In this document: in pieces, positions 1 through 9,380 of the stretch | Layout of the letters: each line of letters begins with the position of its first letter | Numbering within the stretch: the stretch's first letter is position 1 | DNA from: Desulfobacteraceae bacterium | GTDB taxonomy: Bacteria; Desulfobacterota; Desulfobacteria; Desulfobacterales; SKZT01 | DNA: 64,000 bases | Assembly (NCBI GenBank): GCA_011389745.1 | Contig: JAABTQ010000001.1 | Location: forward strand, 142,497-206,496 | Direction of reading: 5' to 3' | Notes under the pieces: generated by a model | Seen by the model: only the letters and a program-made list of their open reading frames with translations | Databases searched by the model: none | Told to the model about the DNA's origin: nothing | Position numbers and translations under genes: made by a program

Positions 1-2274
1 GCCGGGAAGCTTGTCATATTCATCAATAGCCACCTGGAACATGGCAACACGCTCCTCTTCTAAAGCAAGGCTGGTCAAAGCATCCCCGATTTTCTTGACA
101 CGAATTTCCGCAAGTTCGCTACCTTTCATAAAATGGCACTGGTAATCATCACCATGTTTGCACCCGAGCAAAAACACCCCGTCCATTCCCTGTGACAGCG
201 CATCTTTAATCCAGATCACGTTCATGGAACCAAGGCAACGTACCGGTATAAACCGAACATCCGCAGAATAGCTCAACCGATTCAGACCGGCAATATCCAA
301 CGCAGGGTATGCATCATTTTCACATACCAGACCTAGAATTCTCATGGGCGGTTCTTCATAATCATCCGAGGACGGAACTTTCACCGATTTGACCATGGAA
401 CCGACGCTATCCGGGCTATAGTCAGCAAAGGCAATGATACGTTCCGGGCATGCGCCCATACAGGTTCCGCATCGACGGCACCTTGTCGGGTTGGGTTTGG
501 GCGTACCTTTTTCATCATCATCCAATGCACCAAAGGGGCACTCCTGGGTGCATCGTTTGCATTGCGTACAACGCTGGAAAAAGAAATCGGGAAAGGTAAC
601 ATCACCGGACCTGGGATGTACAGCCTTACCTTTTTCAGAGCATTCAAGGCTCTGGATGGCCTTTAAAGCAGCTCCTGTGGCATCTTCGAGGGACTCCTCG
701 ATAGTCATGGTTCTTCGGATAGGCCCTGCAGCATAAATTCCTGTGCGCTGAGTTTCATATGGAAAGCAGATAAAATTGGAATCAACGTAGCCGTTGAAAA
801 GGTCGATATCCCTGAATGAGGGCCCCTGACGATAAGCCATGTTGACAATAGGTTCATCAACGGTTTTCGGTACCATTCCCATTGCCAGTACCACCAGATC
901 CGCCTTGACCTGAATTTTTTCACCGAGCAACGTATTGTCGGCCTCAATAACCAATCCGTCGCCATTTTGTGCGACTTTGATCACTTCGCCCTTTGTCATG
1001 AAAATTCCGGGATCCTGCTGGATGGTCTTGTAGAAATTTTCCAGGAGTCCGGGAGTTCTCATATGCTGATAGAATATATAGGATTTACCATCTTCGGGAA
1101 AATACTCACGAACATATTTGGCATGCTTTAATGCCACCATGCTCAAAACCGATCCGCCATATTCAAAATCCTGGTCATTTCCCAATCCGGGGCTCTGAAC
1201 AAAAACCACGGATTTAGCTTCTTTACCGTCGGAAGGACGGGTCAGTTTTCCGCTTGCGGCCATTTGTTCGAACTGGTGGTTGGAAACAACATCAGCGATT
1301 TCACCATATCCGAGGTGTGCGAATTCTCCGGCGGCCGGTTTATAAGGACGCCATCCTGCAGCAAGAACAACTGCACCAAATTTTTCACCCTTGGGATCAA
1401 AGGTGAGAATGTCGACTCGCCCTTTGTTATATTCCTTATATTTTTCTACCAGGACTTCCTGATCCAGTTCTTTCCCGTTTTCATCAACTTTCATTTCTTC
1501 GGGAAGCGGATATGGAACATCAAACTCAATTTTTTCACCCGGGGTTTTAAATGTTACCGTAAAATCACCCGGTTGACCCGCTAGTCGTGCCACTTCCGTT
1601 TTGGTTTTTAATGTAATTTTAGAGTCAGCCTTAACTTTTTTGATCAGATCATCCACGATGGGAGGAATCAATGAGTCATAAGGTATTTTCATGGGAAGCT
1701 GTTTTCGAAGTGTTTTGGCATAGCCTCCCAGTGCAGCTTCTTTTTCAACAAGGGTCACTTCATACCCTGCTTTTGCCGCATCCAATGCCGCACTCATACC
1801 CGTAACACCACCACCGATGACCAGGATCTTGCTGGTAAATTCATCCAGCTTATAAGGTTCAGGAACTTTCACCTTCTCCATTTTTGCCATGGACATACGA
1901 AGGTAGTCTTCGGCAAGCATCTGGAGCCGATCAAAATTAACGCCATCATCTTTCTGATCTTCGGTTAAAGGGGGAAATTGTGATCTCGGATGAGACCAGA
2001 CCACCTGTTCACGTAAATTCAAACGATCCACCAAACATCCGTCAAACCGAAAGACATCGAAGTTAACCCGTCGTGAACATGCTCCGATGATAACGGTATT
2101 AATTCCTTTTTCGATATCTCTTTTGATTATATCTACGCCTTCATTGCTGCAGAAAAACGGATGCGTTTTTACCGGCCAAGCTTCTTCTTCAGCCACATCT
2201 TTTAATGCATCAATATCCAGAGCATCTCCAATGCCGCATCCTGTACAGATATACGCACCATATTTTTTATCCAT
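1..2274 (-). CDS. qmoB: QmoB, flavin/Fe-S subunit of the Qmo complex (partial, C-terminus cut by window edge)
   Basis: QmoB is the HdrA-like plus MvhD-like subunit of quinone-interacting membrane-bound oxidoreductase, which is thought to pass electrons from menaquinol to AprBA. About 758 residues are visible. The N-terminus has CTGCG and GACSRR segments, then an FAD-binding VIGGGVTGMSAA motif. Two [4Fe-4S] motifs follow, CTQCKRCTQECP and CRRCGTCMGACP (encoded near 570-440), and then the MvhD-like region with VRCLGSM and LLGCKHGDDYQCHF. The reading frame is still open at base 1, so only a few residues should be missing. The start is the ATG at 2274 behind AGGAGGTT, 10 bases after the qmoA stop, so the two are co-transcribed. 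qmoC would be expected to the left of the window. Confidence 0.95.
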   Translation of the reverse strand, partial: MDKKYGAYICTGCGIGDALDIDALKDVAEEEAWPVKTHPFFCSNEGVDIIKRDIEKGINTVIIGACSRRVNFDVFRFDGCLVDRLNLREQVVWSHPRSQFPPLTEDQKDDGVNFDRLQMLAEDYLRMSMAKMEKVKVPEPYKLDEFTSKILVIGGGVTGMSAALDAAKAGYEVTLVEKEAALGGYAKTLRKQLPMKIPYDSLIPPIVDDLIKKVKADSKITLKTKTEVARLAGQPGDFTVTFKTPGEKIEFDVPYPLPEEMKVDENGKELDQEVLVEKYKEYNKGRVDILTFDPKGEKFGAVVLAAGWRPYKPAAGEFAHLGYGEIADVVSNHQFEQMAASGKLTRPSDGKEAKSVVFVQSPGLGNDQDFEYGGSVLSMVALKHAKYVREYFPEDGKSYIFYQHMRTPGLLENFYKTIQQDPGIFMTKGEVIKVAQNGDGLVIEADNTLLGEKIQVKADLVVLAMGMVPKTVDEPIVNMAYRQGPSFRDIDLFNGYVDSNFICFPYETQRTGIYAAGPIRRTMTIEESLEDATGAALKAIQSLECSEKGKAVHPRSGDVTFPDFFFQRCTQCKRCTQECPFGALDDDEKGTPKPNPTRCRRCGTCMGACPERIIAFADYSPDSVGSMVKSVKVPSSDDYEEPPMRILGLVCENDAYPALDIAGLNRLSYSADVRFIPVRCLGSMNVIWIKDALSQGMDGVFLLGCKHGDDYQCHFMKGSELAEIRVKKIGDALTSLALEEERVAMFQVAIDEYDKLPG

Positions 2275-2284
2275 GGATAACCTC

Positions 2285-3562
2285 CTACCTATTCACCAGG
2301 GTTTGAATTGCCTTAAGGGCCATACCCGTCGCATTCTGGTTCGATGAAACCACATCTGCCGGCTTATTGGCACATCCGGCTGCAAACATACCGCCTTTAT
2401 CAAAATCATTGATCATGAAACCGTCTTCGCTAATTTTCAAATCGGCGGACAATTTGCTAAGAGCTGCTGTTGGCTGCATTCCAGTGGCTAAAACGACCAT
2501 TTCGACTTCCTGCTTTACCTTTTCGCCGGTAACGGCATTTTCTGCAACCACGGTGATATTATTGTTATCCGGATTTTCAATAACCTCGGCAACTTTTCCC
2601 TTAATAAAAAATACATTCTCATCTTCTTTAATTTTGTCATAGAACTTTTCATAACGCTGCCCCGGCGCCCTCAGGTCGATATAGAAAATATAGACCTTGG
2701 CATCGGGATATTGTTCTCTGATATAAGTGGCATGTTTCAAAGATGCCATGCAGCATATATAGGAACAATACGGGAGATAATTCTCATCCCTGGAGCCGGC
2801 GCATTGCACAAAGGCGATACTTTCAGGCGCTTTTTTGTCGGAAGGCCGCTGGATAACTCCGGCGGTAGGACCGTTTTTGGAAGCCAGCCGCTCCAGCATC
2901 ATATTGGTTACGATATTGGGATACTGACCAAACCCCAAATTATCCATACGTGTAGCATCATAAGGCGTCCATCCGGTTGCCCAGATAATAGATCCCACCT
3001 GCAGATCTATTGTTTTTTCTTTCATTTCCAACTCGATTGCATCGTATTTGCAAACATCGACACATTTACCACAATCAACACCATGACATGCCACAGGATC
3101 AATGACATATCTGGTTGGAAAAGCCATTTCAAACGGCAGATAAACAGCCTTTGTCATGTCCATTCCAAAATTAAATTCGTTATTTCTCTCTGCGGGGCAA
3201 ACCGCTACACACTCGTTGCATGCCGTACAGTTGGTATTGATAAACCTGGGATTTAATTTAACGGATACTTTGTAGTTTCCAGGTTCGCCATCCACATTGG
3301 CAATTTCTGCAAGAGTAAAGGTGTGAACCAGAGGATTATCCTTAATGCGCCGATAATTTATCTCCAAACCACAGGTCGGAGGACATAACTTGGGAAAATA
3401 CTGATTTAACTGTGATACTCTTCCGCCCAGATAAGGATTTTTTTCAACCAGGAATACCTCGTAACCTACTTCGGCCGCTTCGAGGGCTGCGGTCAAGCCA
3501 CTGATACCCCCTCCAACAACCATAATGCTTCCGCTTCCAGAGGCTTTTTTGTTCTCTGTCAT
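2285..3562 (-). CDS. qmoA: QmoA, FAD/Fe-S subunit of the Qmo complex
   Basis: QmoA is an HdrA-related soluble flavoprotein that works with QmoB and QmoC to feed electrons to adenylylsulfate reductase. The N-terminus shows an FAD-binding motif, VVGGGISGLTAALEAAE, followed by YLGGR. Two cysteine clusters, CTACNECVAVCP and CGKCVDVCK, would ligate [4Fe-4S] centres. The product is 425 residues. I chose the ATG at 3562 because GGAGGGG lies at ideal distance; an in-frame ATG ten codons upstream (3592) lacks such a site. The gene is separated from aprA by a strong terminator, so it probably has its own promoter, while qmoB follows after 10 bases. Confidence 0.96.
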   Translation of the reverse strand: MTENKKASGSGSIMVVGGGISGLTAALEAAEVGYEVFLVEKNPYLGGRVSQLNQYFPKLCPPTCGLEINYRRIKDNPLVHTFTLAEIANVDGEPGNYKVSVKLNPRFINTNCTACNECVAVCPAERNNEFNFGMDMTKAVYLPFEMAFPTRYVIDPVACHGVDCGKCVDVCKYDAIELEMKEKTIDLQVGSIIWATGWTPYDATRMDNLGFGQYPNIVTNMMLERLASKNGPTAGVIQRPSDKKAPESIAFVQCAGSRDENYLPYCSYICCMASLKHATYIREQYPDAKVYIFYIDLRAPGQRYEKFYDKIKEDENVFFIKGKVAEVIENPDNNNITVVAENAVTGEKVKQEVEMVVLATGMQPTAALSKLSADLKISEDGFMINDFDKGGMFAAGCANKPADVVSSNQNATGMALKAIQTLVNR

Positions 3563-3641
3563 ACTATCCCCTCCGTGAATTTTAAGTTTCAATTTCGAAA
3601 CCGGTAAAATGTTTTTTTAAACCAGTCAAATTTCATTATTC

Positions 3642-3821
3642 AGGCGATATCCTCAATCCATGCTTTTTTTCTGAAATTTGAAACTCGAAGCTTGAAACCT
3701 TTTCAATCATCAATATGAATTATTTTTCAGGTTTTGTTGGGTTGGAAGGACATGAAAGTATATTCAAGCTTAGATTTCAAATTTCCAGTTTCAAATTTCG
3801 TACTTCCTTTGGATATCGCCT
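3642..3821. repeat. 180-bp inverted-repeat element upstream of qmoA
   Basis: The outer arms AGGCGATATCC (3642-3652) and GGATATCGCCT (3811-3821) are perfect 11-base inverted repeats. Just inside each arm lies another inverted copy of GAAATTTGAAACT (from about 3672 on the left, complement near 3788-3800 on the right), followed by related AAGCTTGAA-type sequence. The element fills most of the aprA-qmoA gap and must overlap or adjoin the qmoA promoter. It has no coding capacity. It resembles small palindromic intergenic elements, but whether it is mobile or regulatory cannot be told from one copy. Confidence 0.6.
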
Positions 3822-3851
3822 AAAACAAAATCACTCAACCGTTACTTAATA

Positions 3852-3890
3852 AAAACCTCCAGGCGCCTTTCGGCACCTGGAGGTTTTTTA
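3852..3890 (-). terminator. Strong bidirectional-type terminator after aprA
   Basis: A stem of twelve pairs (ACCTCCAGG with GGCGCC/GGCACC, one wobble) closes a TTTC loop and is flanked by A-run and T-run on either side. It lies about 55 bases downstream of the aprA stop on the minus strand. The element would end aprBA transcription before qmoA, implying separate promoters or partial read-through. Confidence 0.85.
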
Positions 3891-3943
3891 TTTCAAGTCC
3901 TTAAAAAAAGGCATTTTTTACTGAACCAATCCCTCTCAATGAA

Positions 3944-5917
3944 TTAGGGGATAAGTTTAATATAGTCTTTCTTGAAGGTATCAAACTTACCGGCTTTAGG
4001 ATCGTATTTTGAGTTTACGAAACAGAACCAGTTTGCGTCATCCTGGCCAGGATAGTCTGCCTGATAGTAGAATCCAGGATAGCGGCTTTCCTTACGGAAC
4101 TGAATGTGTCGCAGGTGAGCTTCAACAGTCCAGATACGATGTTTGATCTCCCATGCTCTCATGAGTTCATGCAGGTCACCGGCAGCCAGTTTTTCACAGT
4201 CTTCTTTCATAACGTTCAGCATTTCCATGATAATTTCAAGGTTTTTGCTGGTGGTCATATAGTAAGTGGCTGTTCCGGCACCATATTCATGGGTGGCTTT
4301 CATCAGACGCAGTGCCATTCCTGCAGGTTTGACATACGCGGGGTTGATGTCGACTGCCGTGGTATAGCTTTTGTTTTCCAGGAACAGTCTGACCGGTTTG
4401 TAGGTCATATCAACCAGTTCATCTTTTGACTGGCCTATAGTCGGTTTGAAATCAGCATGGTCACGTACGTACTTAACCATTTCTTTTGCGACCATACGGC
4501 CTTCAGCATGAGAACCTGAAGAGAACTTATGACCCGAGCAACCAACGCCGTCACCAGCGGTGAACAGACCCTTGACAGTGGTCATGCGGTTGTAAACTTT
4601 GTCACCGTCGCCCCATTTATAATCGGCAGGAACCCAGTCAAAATCAGGTCCTGAAACCCAGAAACCGCAACAACCAGAGTGTGAACCCAACAGGTAAGGC
4701 TCGGTCGGCATAACTTCAGAGTTTTTCTTTTCAGGCTCGGTATTTGTTGCACACCACAGGTTGGCCTGACCACATGTCATATCCAGAAAGTCTTCCCAAG
4801 CTTCGGCTTCGAGGTGCTTGAGTTCTTTCTTGTCCATGGTTTTGCCAAGTTCGGCCAAAGCAGTCACGGTGTCCATAATAATGGGCCCGCGGCCTTCTTT
4901 CATTTCAAACAGCATCAGGTGGTTACGCAGACAGGTCGGGGTAATGGCGGCAGTTCCATAAGGAGCATATCTTTCCAGCTCTTTTTTGGCTGCTTCACTG
5001 GCCGCAAAGTTTTCACCCAAACCATTAAGGGTTTTGGCTTTGAACAGCAAGAACCATGCACCAACCGGGCCGTATCCATCTTTAAAACGGGCCGGGGTGA
5101 AACGGTTTTCCATCATGGACAGTTCAGCACCAACTTTCATACCCATGTAGTATGTGGATCCTGCATTCCATACCGGATACCATGCACGGCCTTTGCCCTC
5201 ACCGACCGAACGGGGCTGATAAATATTTACCGCGCCGCCGCATGCGATCATGACAGTCTTTGCTTTGATGATGTATACTTTGTTCTCACGAAGGGAAAAT
5301 CCGACAGCTCCGGCAATCTGATTTTCAACTTTGTCATCCAGCAAAAGCTCGACAATAAAGCAACGTTCAATAATATCATCCTCGCCGATGGCTTTTTTAG
5401 CGGCTTCAGCTACGATTCTTTTGTAGGATTCGCCGTTGATCATGATCTGCCATTTACCTGTGCGTACCGGTTTGGCGCCACCTTTCAGTGATCCAACCTT
5501 CAAGCCTTTTTTGCCGTCCAGGTTCTTTCCATCATCGGATTTTTTCCAAATGGGTAGTCCCCATTCTTCAAACAGATGAACAGAATCATCTACGTGACAG
5601 CCAAGATCAAAAATGAGATCTTCACGAACAAGACCCATCAAGTCGTTTCGCACCATGCGAACGTAATCGTCAGGGGAATTTTCACCGATATATGTGTTAA
5701 TAGCTGAAAGCCCCTGGGCTACAGCGCCACTTCTTTCCATTGCTGCTTTGTCACAAAGCAACACTTTCTGATCATCAGACATCCACTTTTTTACTTCAAA
5801 AGCGGTCCCGCAGGCTGCCATACCACCGCCTACGATCAAAATATCAACTTCGCGTTCGTCGACCTCAGGGTCCTTTACTGCTTTAAGCTCACCTACGACC
5901 TTATTTGGTAATGCCAT
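3944..5917 (-). CDS. aprA: Adenylylsulfate reductase alpha subunit AprA
   Basis: AprA is the FAD-containing catalytic subunit that reduces adenosine 5'-phosphosulfate to sulfite and AMP in the cytoplasm of sulfate reducers. The 657-residue length is usual for the family. The N-terminal dinucleotide fold is visible as ILIVGGGMAACGTAFE. Further family segments include GRAWYPVWNAGSTYYMG near the middle and SGSHAEGRMVAKEMVKYVRDH in the second half. The gene follows aprB after 61 bases with a clear AAGGAGGATATA ribosome site. The order aprB-aprA then qmoAB is the classic deltaproteobacterial arrangement; the sat gene usually upstream is absent here. Confidence 0.98.
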   Translation of the reverse strand: MALPNKVVGELKAVKDPEVDEREVDILIVGGGMAACGTAFEVKKWMSDDQKVLLCDKAAMERSGAVAQGLSAINTYIGENSPDDYVRMVRNDLMGLVREDLIFDLGCHVDDSVHLFEEWGLPIWKKSDDGKNLDGKKGLKVGSLKGGAKPVRTGKWQIMINGESYKRIVAEAAKKAIGEDDIIERCFIVELLLDDKVENQIAGAVGFSLRENKVYIIKAKTVMIACGGAVNIYQPRSVGEGKGRAWYPVWNAGSTYYMGMKVGAELSMMENRFTPARFKDGYGPVGAWFLLFKAKTLNGLGENFAASEAAKKELERYAPYGTAAITPTCLRNHLMLFEMKEGRGPIIMDTVTALAELGKTMDKKELKHLEAEAWEDFLDMTCGQANLWCATNTEPEKKNSEVMPTEPYLLGSHSGCCGFWVSGPDFDWVPADYKWGDGDKVYNRMTTVKGLFTAGDGVGCSGHKFSSGSHAEGRMVAKEMVKYVRDHADFKPTIGQSKDELVDMTYKPVRLFLENKSYTTAVDINPAYVKPAGMALRLMKATHEYGAGTATYYMTTSKNLEIIMEMLNVMKEDCEKLAAGDLHELMRAWEIKHRIWTVEAHLRHIQFRKESRYPGFYYQADYPGQDDANWFCFVNSKYDPKAGKFDTFKKDYIKLIP

Positions 5918-5978
5918 ATTATATCCTCCTTAAAAATTATTCCATATTAAACAATGTGGAATTCCAGCCTTTCGCTAA

Positions 5979-6416
5979 TTAAGCAAGTGCTTGAGGCTTG
6001 GGAATTGAATAGCCGTCAGCTTCCTCTGTGCTCAAAAGCTGGCTATCCAGATCTTTACCCTTCAGAGAATTGTAAGCATTTGCCTCTCCCTCCGGAGTTG
6101 TCCGGATGGGGAACTTGAAGCGTTTAATAAGGCCATTTCTAAACTTACAGGTCCACATAACATCCTCTGTACCCATCATCGGCATAATGCTGCTTCCTAG
6201 TGGTACAAAATCAGAATATCCACGAACTTCGATTGCCTGAGTCGGACAAATTTTCACACATGAAAAACATTCCCAACACTGATCAGGCTCCTGATTGTAT
6301 GCCTTCATTGCGTTCGGGTCCAAAACCATCAAATCATTGGGGCAAATATACATACATGCTGTCTTGTCCCCACCTTTACAGCCATCACATTTTTCGTCAA
6401 TTACAAAGCTTGGCAT
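5979..6416 (-). CDS. aprB: Adenylylsulfate reductase beta subunit AprB
   Basis: AprB is the ferredoxin-like subunit that relays electrons to the FAD of AprA. The 145-residue protein starts MPSFVIDEKCDGC. It has two [4Fe-4S] ligand sets: one from CDGC through the unusually spaced insertion KGGDKTACMYICP, and one CWECFSCVKICP. The C-terminal tail after residue 100 is the segment that wraps around AprA in known structures. It is the first gene of the aprBA operon, preceded by a 560-base intergenic region and an AGGAGGAATA ribosome site. Confidence 0.98.
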   Translation of the reverse strand: MPSFVIDEKCDGCKGGDKTACMYICPNDLMVLDPNAMKAYNQEPDQCWECFSCVKICPTQAIEVRGYSDFVPLGSSIMPMMGTEDVMWTCKFRNGLIKRFKFPIRTTPEGEANAYNSLKGKDLDSQLLSTEEADGYSIPKPQALA

Positions 6417-6627
6417 TAATTATTCCTCCTAGCGTTAATTGGTTATTGGTATTATCCAATCAAAAACCATTCACCATCCCTATATATCCGAGTTCCATCC
6501 ACCCCCTTCCATACTTTGCTCAGTCCTGAGCACGTCTCTTTTCAAAATCCAAAAACTTTGAACGTCACCAGATATATGAAAATCCAATAATTTTAGATAG
6601 ATAACTACCCTCTAAAATCAAAGAGCA

Positions 6628-6656
6628 AATTTATCATTCATAATTTTGAATGTCAA
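6628..6656 (-). promoter_or_regulatory. Candidate sigma-70 promoter for aprBA
   Basis: Read on the minus strand, a perfect TTGACA (-35) is followed by 17 bases and TAAATT (-10, four of six matches). This would give a leader of roughly 200 bases before aprB. No transcription data are available, and the long leader could hide a second, closer promoter. Confidence 0.45.
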
Positions 6657-6745
6657 GAACTTTTAATCAGATAATTTCCAATATTGAACATTATTACTCT
6701 TTTCTAACGGCATTAATCCCATAAGTTGTCGTTAAAAAACTATTA

Positions 6746-6763
6746 AATACCATATGTGGTATT
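6746..6763. promoter_or_regulatory. Short inverted repeat AATACCA-N4-TGGTATT
   Basis: Perfect seven-base arms around TATG lie in the divergent region between aprB and the gene at 6978, ten bases from a larger palindrome. It may be a protein binding site; no regulator is identified. Confidence 0.35.
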
Positions 6764-6772
6764 ATGCTTGAG

Positions 6773-6797
6773 TTTTAATGAACACTGTTCATTAAAA
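6773..6797. promoter_or_regulatory. 25-bp perfect palindrome, probable operator
   Basis: TTTTAATGAACA and its exact complement TGTTCATTAAAA flank a central C. The core TGAACA-N-TGTTCA is the size and form of a site bound by a dimeric TetR-like repressor, which is an inference from shape only. It lies about 150 bases upstream of the candidate aprB promoter and 180 bases upstream of the divergent gene at 6978, so it could control either. No regulator gene lies next to it. Confidence 0.6.
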
Positions 6798-6977
6798 ACC
6801 TGATATTTTTATTTCGAATTAATGCCTATATTTTTTCCCTTTTGGTTTACACTCAGCAGATACCGGTCTGATTTTCATAAGGCCTACTTGCCAATGCCCA
6901 CATTTCGTTCTATAAAATAAAAATCAAAACAAAAATGCTCAACATTTCTATGAACACAAACCTGAGGAAGCTACAAC

Positions 6978-7709
6978 ATGGAAAGTGATTTTCTCTCTGT
7001 CCCTTCAAGCCATTCTTTTCAGTTCTCCTGCGGATCTCATATCCCCTGTTTTAATGAATGCTGCCGGAACCTGAATCAATTATTAACCCCTTATGATGTC
7101 CTTCGCCTTAAAAACAGCCTGGGCATCTGCGCAAATGATTTTTTGGAACGTTACACTTCTCAGCATACCGGACCTGAATCCGGCTTTCCTATAGTTCGAC
7201 TTCGGGAAAAACCCGACGATGGATTCAAATGCCCGTTTGTCACCTCTGAAGGCTGCTCTGTATATCATGACCGACCATCATCCTGCAGGGCCTACCCCAT
7301 CGCCAGGGGCGTGGTTCGAAACCGGCAGACCGGAAAACTTACAGAGCATTTCATGCTTTTAAAAGAACCTCACTGCAAAGGTTTTCAAACCGGAAAGCAT
7401 CACTCTGTCCATGAGTGGATCGAAAATCAGGGGCTGATGATATACAATAAAATGAATGATCTTTTGATGGAGATTATCAGTTTAAAAAATGTAACCATGC
7501 CCGGCCATCTCGACATCAAGTCGCGCCACTTATTTCATATGGCCGGTTATGACATTGATTCGTTCAGGAATAAAATCTTTAATAAAGGGCTTTTAAATTC
7601 GGCTAATTATGATGAGCACCTGCTTTCCAAGGCTAAAGAAGACGATACAGCTCTTTTAAAGATCAGTCTTAAATGGTTACAAAAAAAGATTTTTGGCCAA
7701 ACCGGATAA
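6978..7709 (+). CDS. YkgJ-family cysteine-cluster protein
   Basis: The 243-residue protein has a cysteine-rich N-terminal domain of the YkgJ type (CxxxCC): CFNECCRNLN, then PFVTSEGCSVYHDRPSSCRAYP, matching the conserved block in which a C-x-Y-x-x-R-P-x-x-C-R-x-[FY]-P motif supplies metal ligands (zinc or Fe-S; the biochemical role is not settled). The C-terminal 100 residues have no feature I recognise. Two more members of the family lie within 3 kb (8599-9372 and 9381-9971), and the one at 8599 shares the whole layout, so they are paralogues. It is divergent from aprB. Confidence 0.8.
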   Translation: MESDFLSVPSSHSFQFSCGSHIPCFNECCRNLNQLLTPYDVLRLKNSLGICANDFLERYTSQHTGPESGFPIVRLREKPDDGFKCPFVTSEGCSVYHDRPSSCRAYPIARGVVRNRQTGKLTEHFMLLKEPHCKGFQTGKHHSVHEWIENQGLMIYNKMNDLLMEIISLKNVTMPGHLDIKSRHLFHMAGYDIDSFRNKIFNKGLLNSANYDEHLLSKAKEDDTALLKISLKWLQKKIFGQTG

Positions 7710-7753
7710 TATGAAAATCCTGAAACCTTATTTTTAAGAAGATAGCTGACCCT

Positions 7754-8569
7754 ATGAAATTAGAAAACAAAGTGGCACTGGTGCTGGGAGCCATTAAAGG
7801 AATTGGAAAAAGAATCGGTCTCGGTCTTGCCCGGAAAGGGGTCAAAGTAGCATTAAACTATTTTGATTGGCCGGAGTCACTGGATCAAATGAGCAAAGAT
7901 TTCGACAATACCGGGACAGATCATCTGATCTTAAAAACCGATCTGCTTGACACCGAGAGGATAGCCGGTCTGGTCAATTCAGTGGTTGATCATTTCGGTC
8001 GCCTGGATATACTGATCAACAACATTGAAAGAGGCGGATGGCCGGTTGTGCATGGCCCATATGTTCAGGAGCAATGGGACCTGGAATTTGCCACCACACT
8101 GAGAGCAAAGTGGTGGATATTCAATTCGGCACTGCCCCATTTAAAAAAATCAGGGGATGGCGTGGTTGTCAACTTTTCCTCCATAGCAGGAATGGTGGGG
8201 AGGACAGGGCCGGCAAGTATGGTATTTAACGATGGCTATTGTGCCGCCAACCGGGGTATATCCCTTTTGACCGAAACATGGGCAAGGATGGGTGCGCCGG
8301 AAGTCCGTGTCAACGAAATCATGTTGGGATTTTTTAAAACAAGACATGCTGAAGGTACCCGCGGCTGGGGGATACTGTCTCAACAGGAAAAAGATGCGAT
8401 CGTTGAACATACGCTGCTGGGAAGAACCGGAAATATCGATGATGTGGTCAAGACTTGTGTTTATGTCATCAGAGATGCTTCATTTATGACAGGAAGCGTT
8501 ATACGTCTGGATGGAGGCTATGTGCTAGGAGGTGAAAAAGTCGGAAAGATGCCCTCCGGGGTTTTGTAG
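7754..8569 (+). CDS. Short-chain dehydrogenase/reductase
   Basis: This 271-residue SDR protein shows an N-terminal Rossmann motif, LVLGAIKGIGKRIG (Gly-rich TGxxxGxG variant), NNIER in place of the usual NNAG, the catalytic Ser in NFSSIAG and a YCAANRG segment containing the catalytic Tyr, though the usual YxxxK lysine is replaced (YCAAN). The C-terminus has FMTGSVIRLDGGYVLGG, typical of FabG-like enzymes. Because the YxxxK lysine is missing, activity is uncertain and the substrate cannot be named. It follows the Cys-cluster gene after 44 bases on the same strand. Confidence 0.8.
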   Translation: MKLENKVALVLGAIKGIGKRIGLGLARKGVKVALNYFDWPESLDQMSKDFDNTGTDHLILKTDLLDTERIAGLVNSVVDHFGRLDILINNIERGGWPVVHGPYVQEQWDLEFATTLRAKWWIFNSALPHLKKSGDGVVVNFSSIAGMVGRTGPASMVFNDGYCAANRGISLLTETWARMGAPEVRVNEIMLGFFKTRHAEGTRGWGILSQQEKDAIVEHTLLGRTGNIDDVVKTCVYVIRDASFMTGSVIRLDGGYVLGGEKVGKMPSGVL

Positions 8570-8598
8570 CCTGAATTGATCATTTAAACCGGTTGAGG

Positions 8599-9372
8599 TT
8601 AAAAATTATCCGAAGGAATTGCCCAGATAAAAAATTTCACCCAATCAAATCCCAGCTTTAATAGCTCATCATCATTCGTTTTTATCCTTTTTATAATGGC
8701 GGACTTTAGCTTGTAACGCTTTAAAAAAGTACTCTTGAAAATAAAGCTCCTGAAACCATCTATATTATAGATGGCCATAAAAGCCATCCGTGCCTTTTGC
8801 CCATCGGGCCCTTCATTGCCCCAGGGATTATTTTGAAACAACCCTTTTAATTTTGCCCATTGGGCTGTCATTTTATGATATTTTTCAGCTTCCTGATCTT
8901 TTTCCCAGGCTTTTGGAGTCCAAACCTGACTTTCATACTGCCCCATACAAAATTCAGGTGGCCTGAAAAATTGCACCAACCGGGTTTCTTTTTTCTTCGG
9001 ATCAAAAATCATTCCCTGTTCCACGGGAAAAGTGCGGCAAGCATCCGGCCTGTCGGGGTAAACTCGACATCCCGAATCAGACAGAAAGGGGCATACCATT
9101 TCTCGGTCTTCATCCATGCGCAGCAAAACATCCGGGAAAAAAGTCCCCGGCCTCAGCACAACATCCACGTGTTTATCTATAAACTCATCTGATGACATAC
9201 CAAGGCTTGATTTCAATCCAATGACATCATAGGGGTATAAAAAAAGATTTAAATTACGGCAGCATTGATTGAAGCAGGAAATACCCGGATAGCAACGAAA
9301 TGAAAATGTGGAATTTTCAGAAAGCTTTTTTCCGGGTAAATGGTCTAAATTTTTTATTTCAACACTTTTCAT
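8599..9372 (-). CDS. YkgJ-family cysteine-cluster protein (paralogue of the one at 6978)
   Basis: 257 residues. The N-terminal cluster reads CYPGISCFNQCCRNLN and continues with CPFLSDSGCRVYPDRPDACRTFP, the same arrangement as in the protein at 6978-7709. A shared YDVxxLKSSLG segment shows that they are full-length paralogues rather than only domain relatives. It is convergent with the SDR gene and is followed on the same strand by nothing but is itself 8 bases downstream of a third family member, so the two minus-strand genes are probably one transcript. The function is unknown. Confidence 0.8.
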   Translation of the reverse strand: MKSVEIKNLDHLPGKKLSENSTFSFRCYPGISCFNQCCRNLNLFLYPYDVIGLKSSLGMSSDEFIDKHVDVVLRPGTFFPDVLLRMDEDREMVCPFLSDSGCRVYPDRPDACRTFPVEQGMIFDPKKKETRLVQFFRPPEFCMGQYESQVWTPKAWEKDQEAEKYHKMTAQWAKLKGLFQNNPWGNEGPDGQKARMAFMAIYNIDGFRSFIFKSTFLKRYKLKSAIIKRIKTNDDELLKLGFDWVKFFIWAIPSDNF

Positions 9373-9380
9373 AGGATCAT

